DNA of 64,000 nt from Variovorax paradoxus (lineage in GTDB: Bacteria > Pseudomonadota > Gammaproteobacteria > Burkholderiales > Burkholderiaceae_C): contig NZ_JAUSXL010000002.1 of the NCBI RefSeq assembly GCF_030815975.1, positions 806,001-870,000 on the forward strand, read 5' to 3'. The notes below the pieces were generated by a model. That model did no database searches. It worked only from the letters and a program-made list of their open reading frames with translations, and had not been told where the DNA came from. Positions within the stretch are counted from its first letter, which is position 1. Each line of letters begins with the position of its first letter. The position numbers and the translations under genes were made by a program. This document shows positions 19,550-28,118 of the stretch, piece after piece.

Positions 19550-21109
19550 TCAAGCCCGGGTGCCCAGGCGTTTCAGCAGGCCCGCCGTCGAGGCGTCGAG
19601 CCCCATGATGTCGCCCGAGGCCAGGCGCGGCTCGATGTCCTTGGCAAGCACCTTGCCGAGCTCCACCCCCCACTGGTCGAAGCTGTTGATGCCCCACAGC
19701 GCGCCGCTGGTGAACACGCGGTGCTCGTACAGCGCGAGAAAAGCGCCCAGCGATTCGGGCGTGAGCTTGTCGAACACGAAGAAGGTGCTCGGCCGGTTGC
19801 CCGGGAAGTTCTTGTGGCCGCCGGCATCGAGCTTGCCGACCATCAGCGCCTGCGCCTGCGCGAGCGCGTTGGCCAGCAGCTTGGGGTGGTGGCCGTCGAG
19901 ATCGTGCGCCGCATCGCGCACCGCCACGAATTCGAGCGGGATCACGTCGGTGCCCTGGTGCAGCATCTGGAAGTAGGCATGCTGGCCGTTGGTGCCGGGC
20001 TCGCCCCAGAGCACGGGCGAAGTGCCGATGGAAAGCGCCGCGCCCTCCGCATCGACCTGCTTGCCGTTGCTCTCCATCTCGAGCTGCTGCAGGTAGGCCG
20101 GCAGGCGCTTCAAGGCGCTGTGGTACGGCGCGATGCCGCGGCTCGTGAACCCGTGGAAGTTGCGGTACCAGACGTCGAGCAGGCCCAGCCGCACCGGCAG
20201 GTTCTGCTCGAGCGGCGCGCTGCGGAAGTGCCCGTCCATCGCATGCGCGCCCGCCAGCAGCCGGCGGAAGCCGTCGGCGCCAATGGCCAGCGCAATCGGC
20301 AATCCGATGGCCGACCACAGCGAATAGCGCCCGCCCACCCAGTCCCAGAAGCCGAAGGTGGTGTCGATGCCGAATTGCCTCGCGGCCTCCACGTTGGTGG
20401 TGAGCGCGGCAAAGTGGCCGGCAATGTCGGTGCCGCCCGACTGCTCGTACCAGCGCCTGGCCGAGAGCGCGTTGGCCATGGTCTCGGCCGTGGTGAAGGT
20501 CTTGGAGGCCACGAGGAACAGCGTGTGCTCCGGCGCCAGGTCGCGCAGCACGCTCGCCAGCTCGTGGCCGTCGACGTTGGAGACGAAGTGAAAGCGCTTG
20601 CCCGGCGCGGCGAACTCGGCCAGCGCCAGCACCGCCATCTGCGGGCCGAGGTCGGAGCCGCCGATGCCGATGTTGACCACGTCGGTGATCGTGTGGTCGC
20701 TGCGCACCTTCTCTGCATAGGCCAGCATCGCATCGAGGGTGGCGTGCACTTCGCGCAGCTCGTTCGCGGTCTTCGGGCCGGTCGGCGCATCGGCCGGCGC
20801 GCGCAGCAGCGTGTGCAGCACGGCGCGGTCTTCGGTGGTGTTGATGTGCTCGCCCGCGAACATCGCGTCGCGGTGTGCCTCGAGGCCGCACTCGCGGGCC
20901 AGCGTGAACAGCAGCTCTTGGGTTCGCGCATCGATCAGGTTCTTCGACAGGTCGGCGAACACGTGCGGCGCCTCCTGGCTGAAGCGCTCGAAGCGCCCGG
21001 CATCGTCGACGAAGGCGTGGCGCACGTCGAACTGGCGGCCTGCGGTCTCGAAGGCGGCCTGCAGTTGCGCCCAGGCCGGCGCGCGGTCGCAGCGAAGGGT
21101 CATGGCCAT
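19550..21109 (-). CDS. pgi: Glucose-6-phosphate isomerase
   Basis: 519 residues. Family marks: GIGGSDLGPQMAV, HFVSNVDGHELASVL, SKTFTTAETMANA and the C-terminal INSFDQWGVELGK signature. It interconverts glucose-6-phosphate and fructose-6-phosphate in the cytoplasm. It begins 2 bases after the stop of tal, so the two form an operon. An imperfect hairpin (AACGGGCC / GGCCGTT) followed by TGTTTG at about 19505-19534 probably ends transcription. Confidence 0.96.
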   Translation of the reverse strand: MAMTLRCDRAPAWAQLQAAFETAGRQFDVRHAFVDDAGRFERFSQEAPHVFADLSKNLIDARTQELLFTLARECGLEAHRDAMFAGEHINTTEDRAVLHTLLRAPADAPTGPKTANELREVHATLDAMLAYAEKVRSDHTITDVVNIGIGGSDLGPQMAVLALAEFAAPGKRFHFVSNVDGHELASVLRDLAPEHTLFLVASKTFTTAETMANALSARRWYEQSGGTDIAGHFAALTTNVEAARQFGIDTTFGFWDWVGGRYSLWSAIGLPIALAIGADGFRRLLAGAHAMDGHFRSAPLEQNLPVRLGLLDVWYRNFHGFTSRGIAPYHSALKRLPAYLQQLEMESNGKQVDAEGAALSIGTSPVLWGEPGTNGQHAYFQMLHQGTDVIPLEFVAVRDAAHDLDGHHPKLLANALAQAQALMVGKLDAGGHKNFPGNRPSTFFVFDKLTPESLGAFLALYEHRVFTSGALWGINSFDQWGVELGKVLAKDIEPRLASGDIMGLDASTAGLLKRLGTRA

Positions 21110-21111
21110 GG

Positions 21112-22068
21112 TTACTTGCGGCTTTCCTGCATGAGTTTTTCGAGCTTCACGGCGTCGGCCGCAAAGGCGCGGATGCCCTCGGCGAGCTTCTCGGTGGCCA
21201 TGGCGTCTTCGTTGAGCGCGAAGCGGAAGCCGGCCTCGTCGTAGCTCAGCTTCGGCACGTCGGCACCTGGCGCGGCCTTGGCATCGAGCGCATGCGCGAG
21301 CGGCTCGTTGTTCGCGGCCAGTTCAGCCAGCAGCTCGGGGCTGATGGTCAGCAGGTCGCAGCCGGCCAGGGCCTGGATCTGTCCCACATTGCGAAAGCTC
21401 GCGCCCATCACCTCGGTCTTGATGCCGTGCTGCTTGTAGTACTCGAAGATCTGGCGCACCGACTTGACGCCCGGATCGTTCGCGCCCGCGCTGGCGGCCT
21501 CGTTCCATTGGGCGCCGGCCGATTTCTTGTACCAGTCGTAGATGCGGCCCACGAAGGGCGAAATGAGCTGCACGCCGGCCGCGCCGCAGGCCACGGCCTG
21601 GGCGAACGAGAACAGCAGCGTCAGGTTGGTGCGGATGCCCTTCTGCTCCAGGACGCGCGCCGCCTCGATGCCCTCCCAGGTGGAGGCCACCTTGATCAGC
21701 AGGCGCTTGCCGGTGTCGATGCCTTCGGCCTTGTAGAGCGCCACGATACGCTCGCCGCGCGCAATGGTGGCGGCCGTGTCGAACGAGAGGCGCGCGTCGA
21801 CCTCGGTCGACACACGGCCCGGAATGATCGAGAGGATTTCAGTGCCGAAGCGCACCAGCAGCCGGTCGATCACCTCGTCGAGCGGCTTGCCCGCGTGCTT
21901 GCTGACGGCTTCGTCGAGCAGCGGCCGGTACTCGGGCTTCTGCACCGCCTTCAGGATGAGCGACGGATTGGTGGTCGCATCCTGCGGCCTGGAAATGGCG
22001 AGTTGCTTGAAGTCGCCCGTGTCGGCGACCACGGTGGTCCATTGGCGGAGAGCATCGAGTTGGTTCAT
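21112..22068 (-). CDS. tal: Transaldolase
   Basis: 318 residues, TalB type. [12 protein letters not shown] at 30-41, Schiff-base lysine in LLIKVAST (Lys126), and [16 protein letters not shown]. It moves a dihydroxyacetone unit between sugar phosphates in the non-oxidative pentose-phosphate pathway. It is the first gene of the tal-pgi operon; the 246-base gap to the lipocalin gene must hold its promoter. Distinct from the short FSA-like enzyme of the polyol operon. Confidence 0.96.
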   Translation of the reverse strand: MNQLDALRQWTTVVADTGDFKQLAISRPQDATTNPSLILKAVQKPEYRPLLDEAVSKHAGKPLDEVIDRLLVRFGTEILSIIPGRVSTEVDARLSFDTAATIARGERIVALYKAEGIDTGKRLLIKVASTWEGIEAARVLEQKGIRTNLTLLFSFAQAVACGAAGVQLISPFVGRIYDWYKKSAGAQWNEAASAGANDPGVKSVRQIFEYYKQHGIKTEVMGASFRNVGQIQALAGCDLLTISPELLAELAANNEPLAHALDAKAAPGADVPKLSYDEAGFRFALNEDAMATEKLAEGIRAFAADAVKLEKLMQESRK

Positions 22069-22314
22069 GGAGAAAGATTATCCAGTGCGGGTGATGACAA
22101 GTCCTGCACGCAGTTGCGCTGGGGCCGATGTTTTCATGCGCACCGTAGCACGGGTTTTCACCGCCCTGCATCGGCCTGCCGCCGACAGGGTTGTATGCCG
22201 GCCGCCCTGCCCTACAGCGGCTGTGGTCCGTCGCTGACGGCACGCCGCCCCGGCCGGGCGCTACGCTGGCCTTCCCCCTTTTTTGATGCTTTCGATCACA
22301 GGAGTGCCACGTCC

Positions 22315-22992
22315 ATGCCTTTTCGCCATCGCTCCGCGGCGCCTGCCGCTGCCAGCCGCGCTCCTTTCGACGACCGGCGCACCAGCCGTTCCATCGGCAC
22401 CCTGGCCACGGCCTTCGTGGTGGGCGGCGTCGCCACCTGGATCGCCATGGGCGCGGGCCGCAGCGCGCGGGCGCAGCTGCCCGGCCCGGCCGATGGCGCG
22501 CCCCTGATGCGCGCGCCGCTGCAGGTGGTGGCGCCAGTCGATATCCAGCGCTATGCCGGCATCTGGCACGAGCAGGCCCGCCTGCCCAACCGCTTCCAGA
22601 AACAGTGCGCCGGACCCGTGAGCGCCGAGTACACGCCCCAGCCCGACGGCACCGTGCAGGTGCTCAACCGCTGCGTGCGGCCCGACGGCAATTTCGACGA
22701 GGCCGTCGGAACGGCCCGCGTGGTGCCGGTGGCGGGCCAGCCCGGCGCGGGCCGGCTCGAAGTGCGCTTTGCGCCCTCATGGCTGAGCTGGCTGCCGATG
22801 GTGTGGGGCGACTACTGGATCCTGAAGCTCGACCGCGACTACCAGGTGGCGCTGGTCGGCACGCCCGACCGCGAATACCTCTGGGTTCTTTCGCGCGCAC
22901 CCCGCCTCGAAGACGACGCCCTCCAGGCCGAGCTGGACTACGCCGCCAGCCTGGGCTTCGATACGTCCAAGGTGGTGCTCACCGGCCGATAG
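22315..22992 (+). CDS. Lipocalin (Blc-like), exported or membrane-anchored
   Basis: 225 residues. After an N-terminal hydrophobic stretch (SIGTLATAFVVGGVATWIAMG, about 30-48) comes the lipocalin start YAGIWHEQARLPNRFQKQC and the strand order of bacterial Blc, ending with WVLSRAPRLEDD. Blc-type lipocalins bind lysophospholipids or fatty acids in the envelope. There is no lipobox, so export is by an N-terminal signal or anchor. AGGAG lies 10 bases before ATG 22315. The last 14 bases overlap the end of the convergent HAD gene. Confidence 0.88.
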   Translation: MPFRHRSAAPAAASRAPFDDRRTSRSIGTLATAFVVGGVATWIAMGAGRSARAQLPGPADGAPLMRAPLQVVAPVDIQRYAGIWHEQARLPNRFQKQCAGPVSAEYTPQPDGTVQVLNRCVRPDGNFDEAVGTARVVPVAGQPGAGRLEVRFAPSWLSWLPMVWGDYWILKLDRDYQVALVGTPDREYLWVLSRAPRLEDDALQAELDYAASLGFDTSKVVLTGR

Positions 22993-23629
22993 TCGGGGCA
23001 ACCGGCACCGCCGGCAGATGGCGCGCCAGCTGCGCCGCCAGCGCCGCGGGATGCGTGCAATGGACGGCCTGCCAGCCGAAGGCGCGCGCGGCCTCCACGT
23101 TGGCGGCCGAATCGTCGATGAACACCGTCTGCGCGGGATCGAGCGCATGGCGCACCGCCAGCAGTTCGTAGATTTCGCGCTCCGGCTTGATGAACTTCAC
23201 GTCGCCCGAGAACACGCCCCCGTCGAAACGCCGCATGAAGCCGTGCCGGCGCTCGACCGCGCGCGCGTACGGCGCAGGCATGTTCGAGAGGTAGTACAGG
23301 CGCAGCGCCTCGCCGGCCTCGCGCCGGGCGAACAGCTCTTCGAGCAGCGCCACGGTGACGGCAATGGGCTCGAGGCGCTCGCCGAGCGTGCCGAGCATGG
23401 CGTCGAGCCGGGCCGCCGGCAGCGACAGCCGCTGGGCCATGCGCGCGATGGCGTCGTCCAGCGAGCGCGTGCCGCAGTCGAAGCTCATCCAGTCGTCATG
23501 GTGGAAGAGTGCGCGGCCCAGCGCCGCTGCGGCAGCTTCCGTGGGGGCATGCTCAGGAAGATGGGCCTGCACCAGCCGGGTGGGCTCCCATGCCAGCAGC
23601 ACGGCGCCAAGATCGAAAACCACGTTCAT
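22979..23629 (-). CDS. HAD-superfamily phosphatase (subfamily IA, YihX-like)
   Basis: 216 residues. Motif I is changed: VVFDLGAVLL has Asp6 but not the usual second Asp of DxD. Motif II YYLSNMP, motif III Lys in VKFIKPEREIY and motif IV FIDDSAANV are present. The DLGxV variant is typical of YihX-type sugar-phosphate phosphatases. It is downstream of an AfuABC-like importer on the same strand (12-base gap from the ATPase gene), so it may act on an imported sugar phosphate. Substrate is inferred, not seen. Confidence 0.83.
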   Translation of the reverse strand: MNVVFDLGAVLLAWEPTRLVQAHLPEHAPTEAAAAALGRALFHHDDWMSFDCGTRSLDDAIARMAQRLSLPAARLDAMLGTLGERLEPIAVTVALLEELFARREAGEALRLYYLSNMPAPYARAVERRHGFMRRFDGGVFSGDVKFIKPEREIYELLAVRHALDPAQTVFIDDSAANVEAARAFGWQAVHCTHPAALAAQLARHLPAVPVAPTIGR

Positions 23630-23641
23630 GGCGCCATTGTT

Positions 23642-24691
23642 TCACGCGCCGGGCACCACGCTGACGCCATGCGCCGCCAGCGACAGCATGGCCTCGGCGC
23701 CCGCGGCCAGCGGGCTCGAAAGATCGGGCGACACCACGAACACCGGCCCCAGCGGCGTGTCGAAGCCGTATTCGTAGAAGCTGCCGAGGTAGGCCGCCTT
23801 GCGCAGCGTGGCGGGCAGGCCGTCGCTGGCGCCGCCCGCCCCAATTTGCCAGGCCTCGGGCCGCACCGCCACCTTCACCGCGCCGGGCGCCACCGCATGG
23901 CGCGGCCGCAGGCGCAGCGGGCCGAGCGCGACGCTGCCGTCGGCTTGCGCCACCGCCGGGAACACCATCGCCTCGCCCATGAAGCCGGCGACGAACTCGC
24001 TCTCTGGCCGGGCGTAGAGCTGCTCGGGCGTGCCGCGCTGGGCGATCACACCGTGGTCCATCACGATGATCTGGTCGCTCACGGCCAGCGCCTCGCTCTG
24101 GTCGTGCGTGACGTAGGCCACCGTGAGCTTCAGCCTCTGCTGCAGTGCGCGGATTTCCTCGCGCATTTCGCGCCGCAGCCGGGCATCGAGGTTGGACAGC
24201 GGCTCGTCGAACAGCAGCACCGCGGGCTCCAGCACCAGCGCGCGCGCCAGTGCCACCCGCTGCTGCTGGCCGCCCGAGAGTTCGCTGGGCAGCCGTTCGT
24301 CGAAACCGACCAGCCCCACGCCCTTGAGCGCGCCGCGCGCCCGCAAGATGGCCTCGTCCTTCTTCACGCCGCTCATGCGCAGGCCGTAGCCCACGTTCTC
24401 GATCACGTTCATGTGCGGGAACAGCGCGTAGCTCTGGAACATCATGCTCACGTTGCGCTCGGCCGGGCCTAGCGTGGTGACGTCGCGCCCGCCCATGAAG
24501 ATCGAGCCCGAGGTGGCCGATTCGAGCCCCGCGATCATGCGCAGCGTGGTCGTCTTGCCACAGCCCGAGGGCCCGAGGATAGTGGTGAGCGTGCCCACCG
24601 GCACCTCGAAGCTGATGCCCTTGACCGCCAGCGGCCCGTTCCTGTCGGTGCCGTAGCGCTTGGTGACGTTGCGGAATTCGATGCCGTTCAT
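23642..24691 (-). CDS. ABC transporter ATP-binding protein, AfuC/FbpC type
   Basis: 349 residues. Walker A GPSGCGKT near residue 39, Q-loop MFQSYALFPHMNV, signature LSGGQQQRVALARAL, Walker B VLLFDEPLSNLD, then a TOBE domain. It forms one importer with the permease (ATGA overlap at 24688-24691) and the binding protein upstream. FbpC/AfuC/PotA-type ATPases serve iron, sugar-phosphate and polyamine systems; the neighbouring zwf, pgi and HAD phosphatase genes make a sugar phosphate worth considering. Confidence 0.85.
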   Translation of the reverse strand: MNGIEFRNVTKRYGTDRNGPLAVKGISFEVPVGTLTTILGPSGCGKTTTLRMIAGLESATSGSIFMGGRDVTTLGPAERNVSMMFQSYALFPHMNVIENVGYGLRMSGVKKDEAILRARGALKGVGLVGFDERLPSELSGGQQQRVALARALVLEPAVLLFDEPLSNLDARLRREMREEIRALQQRLKLTVAYVTHDQSEALAVSDQIIVMDHGVIAQRGTPEQLYARPESEFVAGFMGEAMVFPAVAQADGSVALGPLRLRPRHAVAPGAVKVAVRPEAWQIGAGGASDGLPATLRKAAYLGSFYEYGFDTPLGPVFVVSPDLSSPLAAGAEAMLSLAAHGVSVVPGA

Positions 24692-26961
24692 GCTGCCAAG
24701 CTTTCCATTTTGTGATGCCCCTCATGCGGAGGCACAGCCCCGCGCCGCCCCAGCTTGCGCTCCCCGACCACGAACTGCACCAGCGCAATGGCCAGCGACA
24801 TCAGGATCATGAGCACCGTGCAGTACGCGAGCGCAATGCCGTAGTCGCCGTTGCCCACGCGGCCGATGATGTAGGTGGTGGCCAGTTCGTTCTCGGCCGT
24901 GACCAGGAAGATCACCGCGCTCACCGTCGTCATGGCGCGCACGAAGCTGTAGACCAGCGCAGCCACCAGCGCGGGCTTCAGCAGCGGCAGCATCACCTTG
25001 AAGAGTGTCTGGGCCGTGGAAGCGCGCAGCATCAGCGAGGCTTCGTCCAGCGACCGGTCCAGCTGCTTGAAGGCCGCGGTGCCGGCCCGCACGCCCACCG
25101 GCAGGTTCCGGAACATGAAGCACAGCACGATGATCAGCCCGGTGCCCGTGAGCTCGAACGGCGGCACGTTGAAGGCCAGGATGTAGCTCACGCCCAGCAC
25201 GGTGCCCGGAATGGCAAAGGCCAGCAGCGCACCGAACTCGAACACGCTCTGCCCCTTGAACTCGTTGCGCGCGAGCAGCCAGGCAATCAGCAGGCCCAGC
25301 GCGGCGGTGATGGGCGCCGAGATGCCCGCGAGCTTGAGCGTGGTGAGCAGCGAATTCCATGCGGTGCCGGCCCACACCAGGCCGAACTGGCCCCATTCGA
25401 GCGCGAACGCGTTCTTGAAGTGATCGAGCGTGAAGCTGTAGTCGCGCCCCCAGGTCTGCACGAAGCCGCCCGCAAAGGCGAACAGGTAGACCACCGCGGT
25501 GAACGCGATCCAGGGCAGTGCGATGCACTGGATCGTGCGCCGCACGCCGTCGGGCAGCGCCATCGCAATGCCCGCATCGCCCTTGCCGCTCACGGTGGTG
25601 TAGTTCTGCTTGCCGAGCACGCCGCGCTGCAGCGCGAACACGCCGAGCGCAAAGACCGTCAGCACCCACGCCAGCGAAGCCGCGCGGCCCTGGTCGTACT
25701 GCGCGCCGACGATGGCAAAGAAGATGTCGGTCGACAGCACCGAGAACTGCCCGCCCACCACCACGGGATTGCCGAAGTCCGCAATGCTTTCGATGAAGCC
25801 CACCAGGAAGGCATTGGCCAGCCCGGGCTTCAGCAGCGGCAGCGTGATGGTGAAGAAGGTGCGGCGGCGGTCGGCGCGCAGCATCTGCGCCGCCTCCTCC
25901 AGGCTGGGCGCAATGCCCTGCACCACGCCGCGCATGATCATGAAGGCAATGGGCGTGAAGGCGAACAGCTGCGCCACCAGCACGCCCGGCATGCCGTAGA
26001 ACCAGCGCGTCGGCTCGATGCCGAACATGCTCTCGAGCAGCTGGTTGACGATGCCCGCGCGGCCGAACAGCAGGATGAGGCCGAGGCCCACCACGAAGGG
26101 CGGCGTGATGATCGGCAGCAGCGCCAGCACCCGCAGCGCGGCCTGGCCGCGCCTGCTGCCGCGCTCGGCCATCAACGCCATCAGGGTGCCGAGGAAGGTG
26201 GTGCCGGCTGCCGTCAGCAATGCCAGCACGAGCGTGTTCCAGGCCACGCCGCAGCGCACGCCGCCCGCCAGGCAGCCCACGCCCCAGATGCGTTCGGCGA
26301 ACACGCGCGCGGCAAAGGCCGTGACCGACCAGCGGCCGTCTTCGTCGAGGAAGGCCCCCGCGAGCGCCTTGCTCACCGGGTAGGCGATGAACAGCGCCAT
26401 CAGCACCCCGCAGCCGATGACCGCGGCCGCCACGAACAGGTCGCCCTTGAAAAGCCCGAGCCGCGCAATGCCGAAGGCGGCCAGCAGCGTCAACGCCGCG
26501 AGCGCCACGAAGCCGCCTGCGCCGATGCCGAACTGGTTGATCGCGAGTTCGCCGAACTGCGCGTTGAGCGCCGCAAAGCTCCAGCCGCGCGCGCCGATGG
26601 CGAAGCCCGCGATGGCCAGGCCCACGGCACCGATGGCGCCGCCCGCCAGCAGCCAGCGCCCCTGCGCACGGCCGGCCGGCAGCCAGGCGCCGATGGCGCA
26701 CATCGCCAGGCCGGCAAGCCCGATGAAGAGCCAGCCGCGCCCCTGCGTGGCTGCCTGCATCAGGCCGTTGGCGCCCTCGGCCCGGCCGAAGACTTGCGGA
26801 ACGGCTTCGTACCAGCTCGAGTCCTGGATCGCGTACCAGGGCAGCAGCAGGTAGGCCGCAAGGCCCAGCGCCACCCAGGCCCAAATCCAGCGCTGCGCCC
26901 GCCGGGCGGCGGCCACCGACGCCGGATTGACCGGCGCGCCGCCGATGGAAGGGGCTTGCAC
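24688..26961 (-). CDS. ABC transporter permease, fused two-domain (AfuB/FbpB type)
   Basis: 757 residues with a GTG start directly after the stop of the binding-protein gene. About 12 to 14 hydrophobic segments in two homologous halves, each with an EAA loop: SLEEAAQMLRADRRRTFF in the first half and SLDEASLMLRASTAQTLF in the second. The fused arrangement is the hallmark of FbpB/AfuB permeases. The N-terminal 200 residues carry several extra spans before the first transport domain. No Shine-Dalgarno is obvious at the GTG, consistent with translation coupled to the preceding stop. Confidence 0.87.
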   Translation of the reverse strand: MQAPSIGGAPVNPASVAAARRAQRWIWAWVALGLAAYLLLPWYAIQDSSWYEAVPQVFGRAEGANGLMQAATQGRGWLFIGLAGLAMCAIGAWLPAGRAQGRWLLAGGAIGAVGLAIAGFAIGARGWSFAALNAQFGELAINQFGIGAGGFVALAALTLLAAFGIARLGLFKGDLFVAAAVIGCGVLMALFIAYPVSKALAGAFLDEDGRWSVTAFAARVFAERIWGVGCLAGGVRCGVAWNTLVLALLTAAGTTFLGTLMALMAERGSRRGQAALRVLALLPIITPPFVVGLGLILLFGRAGIVNQLLESMFGIEPTRWFYGMPGVLVAQLFAFTPIAFMIMRGVVQGIAPSLEEAAQMLRADRRRTFFTITLPLLKPGLANAFLVGFIESIADFGNPVVVGGQFSVLSTDIFFAIVGAQYDQGRAASLAWVLTVFALGVFALQRGVLGKQNYTTVSGKGDAGIAMALPDGVRRTIQCIALPWIAFTAVVYLFAFAGGFVQTWGRDYSFTLDHFKNAFALEWGQFGLVWAGTAWNSLLTTLKLAGISAPITAALGLLIAWLLARNEFKGQSVFEFGALLAFAIPGTVLGVSYILAFNVPPFELTGTGLIIVLCFMFRNLPVGVRAGTAAFKQLDRSLDEASLMLRASTAQTLFKVMLPLLKPALVAALVYSFVRAMTTVSAVIFLVTAENELATTYIIGRVGNGDYGIALAYCTVLMILMSLAIALVQFVVGERKLGRRGAVPPHEGHHKMESLAA

Positions 26962-27975
26962 TTAGCGCGGCAGCGAATTGACGTCTTTTTCCCAGCGCGC
27001 GATCAGGCGGCGGCGCTCGGCGCTGGCACCGTACTTCGCGTAGTCGTAGTTGATGAACCTGATCTTCTTGAAGTCGGGAATGCGCGGGTCGAGCTTGGCA
27101 TTCGCGTTGCTCGGCAGCTGGAACTGCTTGTTGGCGGCGCCGAGTTCCTGCGCGCCGGGCGTGAGCGCCCATTCGTAGAACTTCTTCGCAGCCTCGAGGT
27201 TGCGCGCGCCCTTGATGATGCTCATGGAGCCGATCTCGGCGCCGGTGCCGTCGCTGGGCGTGATGGTCTCGACCGGAAAGCCCTGCATCTTCTCGCCCGG
27301 GCCGTCATGCACGAAGCTGATCGACACGGCCGTTTCGCCGCGCGCCACCGCCTTGATGGGGCCCGTGCCGGAGCGGGTGTACTGGCCCACGTTGCGGTGC
27401 AGCGCCTTCAGGTAGTCGAAGGCCTTGTCCTCGCCCATCAGCTGGACCAGCGTGGCGATCATGGTGTAGGCCGTGCCGCTCGACGCCGGGTTGGCCACCT
27501 GGATGTCGCCCTTGTATTCGGGCTTGAGCAGGTCGGCCCAGGTCTTGGGCACCGGCAGCTTCTTCTTGGCGAGAAGCTCGGGGTTGTAGCCGAAGCCCAG
27601 CGGCCCGGAGTAGATGCCCACGGTCCTGTAGCCCGACTGTTTCGCCTGCTGCTGCGCCCAGGGATGCAGCTGCGCCAGCGTGGGCGACTTGTATTCGAGC
27701 GTCAGGCCCTGTTCGGCCGCCTGCAGGTGCGGGTCTCCGGTGCCGCCGAACCAGATGTCGGTCTTGGGGTTGTCCTTCTCGGCGATGAGCTGGGCCAGCG
27801 CCTCGCCCGAGCCCTTGAGCGACATGTTGATGCGGGTACCGGTGGTGCGGGCATACACGGTGGCAATCACGTTGCACCATTCGGCCTGGACCGAACAGAT
27901 CACGTTGACCGTGCCCTGCGCCGACGCGGCGGCCGACAAACCCAGCAATGCCGCTGCAGTAAAAAGCTTCTTCAT
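26962..27975 (-). CDS. Periplasmic binding protein, AfuA-like family (sugar phosphate, phosphonate or iron)
   Basis: 337 residues starting MKKLFTAAALLGLSAAASAQ, a clear signal peptide. The mature part begins TVNVICSVQAEWCNVIATVYA and has VANPASSGTAYTMIATLVQ, GTGAEIGSMSIIKGARN and YEWALTPGAQELGA, typical of the AfuA/FbpA/PhnS fold. AfuA-type members bind hexose phosphates through the same fold that binds Fe3+ in FbpA. The iron-binding Tyr-Tyr pair of FbpA is not evident. It is divergent from zwf and shares a 143-base promoter region with it. Confidence 0.85.
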   Translation of the reverse strand: MKKLFTAAALLGLSAAASAQGTVNVICSVQAEWCNVIATVYARTTGTRINMSLKGSGEALAQLIAEKDNPKTDIWFGGTGDPHLQAAEQGLTLEYKSPTLAQLHPWAQQQAKQSGYRTVGIYSGPLGFGYNPELLAKKKLPVPKTWADLLKPEYKGDIQVANPASSGTAYTMIATLVQLMGEDKAFDYLKALHRNVGQYTRSGTGPIKAVARGETAVSISFVHDGPGEKMQGFPVETITPSDGTGAEIGSMSIIKGARNLEAAKKFYEWALTPGAQELGAANKQFQLPSNANAKLDPRIPDFKKIRFINYDYAKYGASAERRRLIARWEKDVNSLPR

Positions 27976-28048
27976 GTGAAAACCCCGCAACGAAAACAAA
28001 AATAGGCCTTTCGGCCGGGGTGGAGCGTAGCTTTCGTACAGGTTTCAT

Positions 28049-28069
28049 GAATCGGTACAAGTACCATTC
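28049..28069. promoter_or_regulatory. Palindromic operator candidate between the Afu-like operon and zwf
   Basis: GAATCGGTAC-AA-GTACCATTC reads as an inverted repeat with one unpaired base in the left half. It is midway between the divergent starts at 27975 and 28119. It contains AAGTACCA, which is also the half-site of the direct repeat before the polyol operon (reverse strand of 15867-15896). The regulator is unknown; the HexR consensus was not found here. Confidence 0.4.
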
Positions 28070-28118
28070 GGTTGAAACAGAGAGCCTTCTCGGCACAAGA
28101 CAAAAGGAAATTCGACTC

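Noticed and set aside
24712..28005. 1097-codon open frame antisense to the Afu-like operon
   Set aside because: Same reason; the minus-strand genes there have clear domains, signal peptide and overlaps.
28000..28118. HexR site before zwf
   Set aside because: The expected TGTA-N7-TACA type palindrome was not found; only the different GGTAC palindrome is present.
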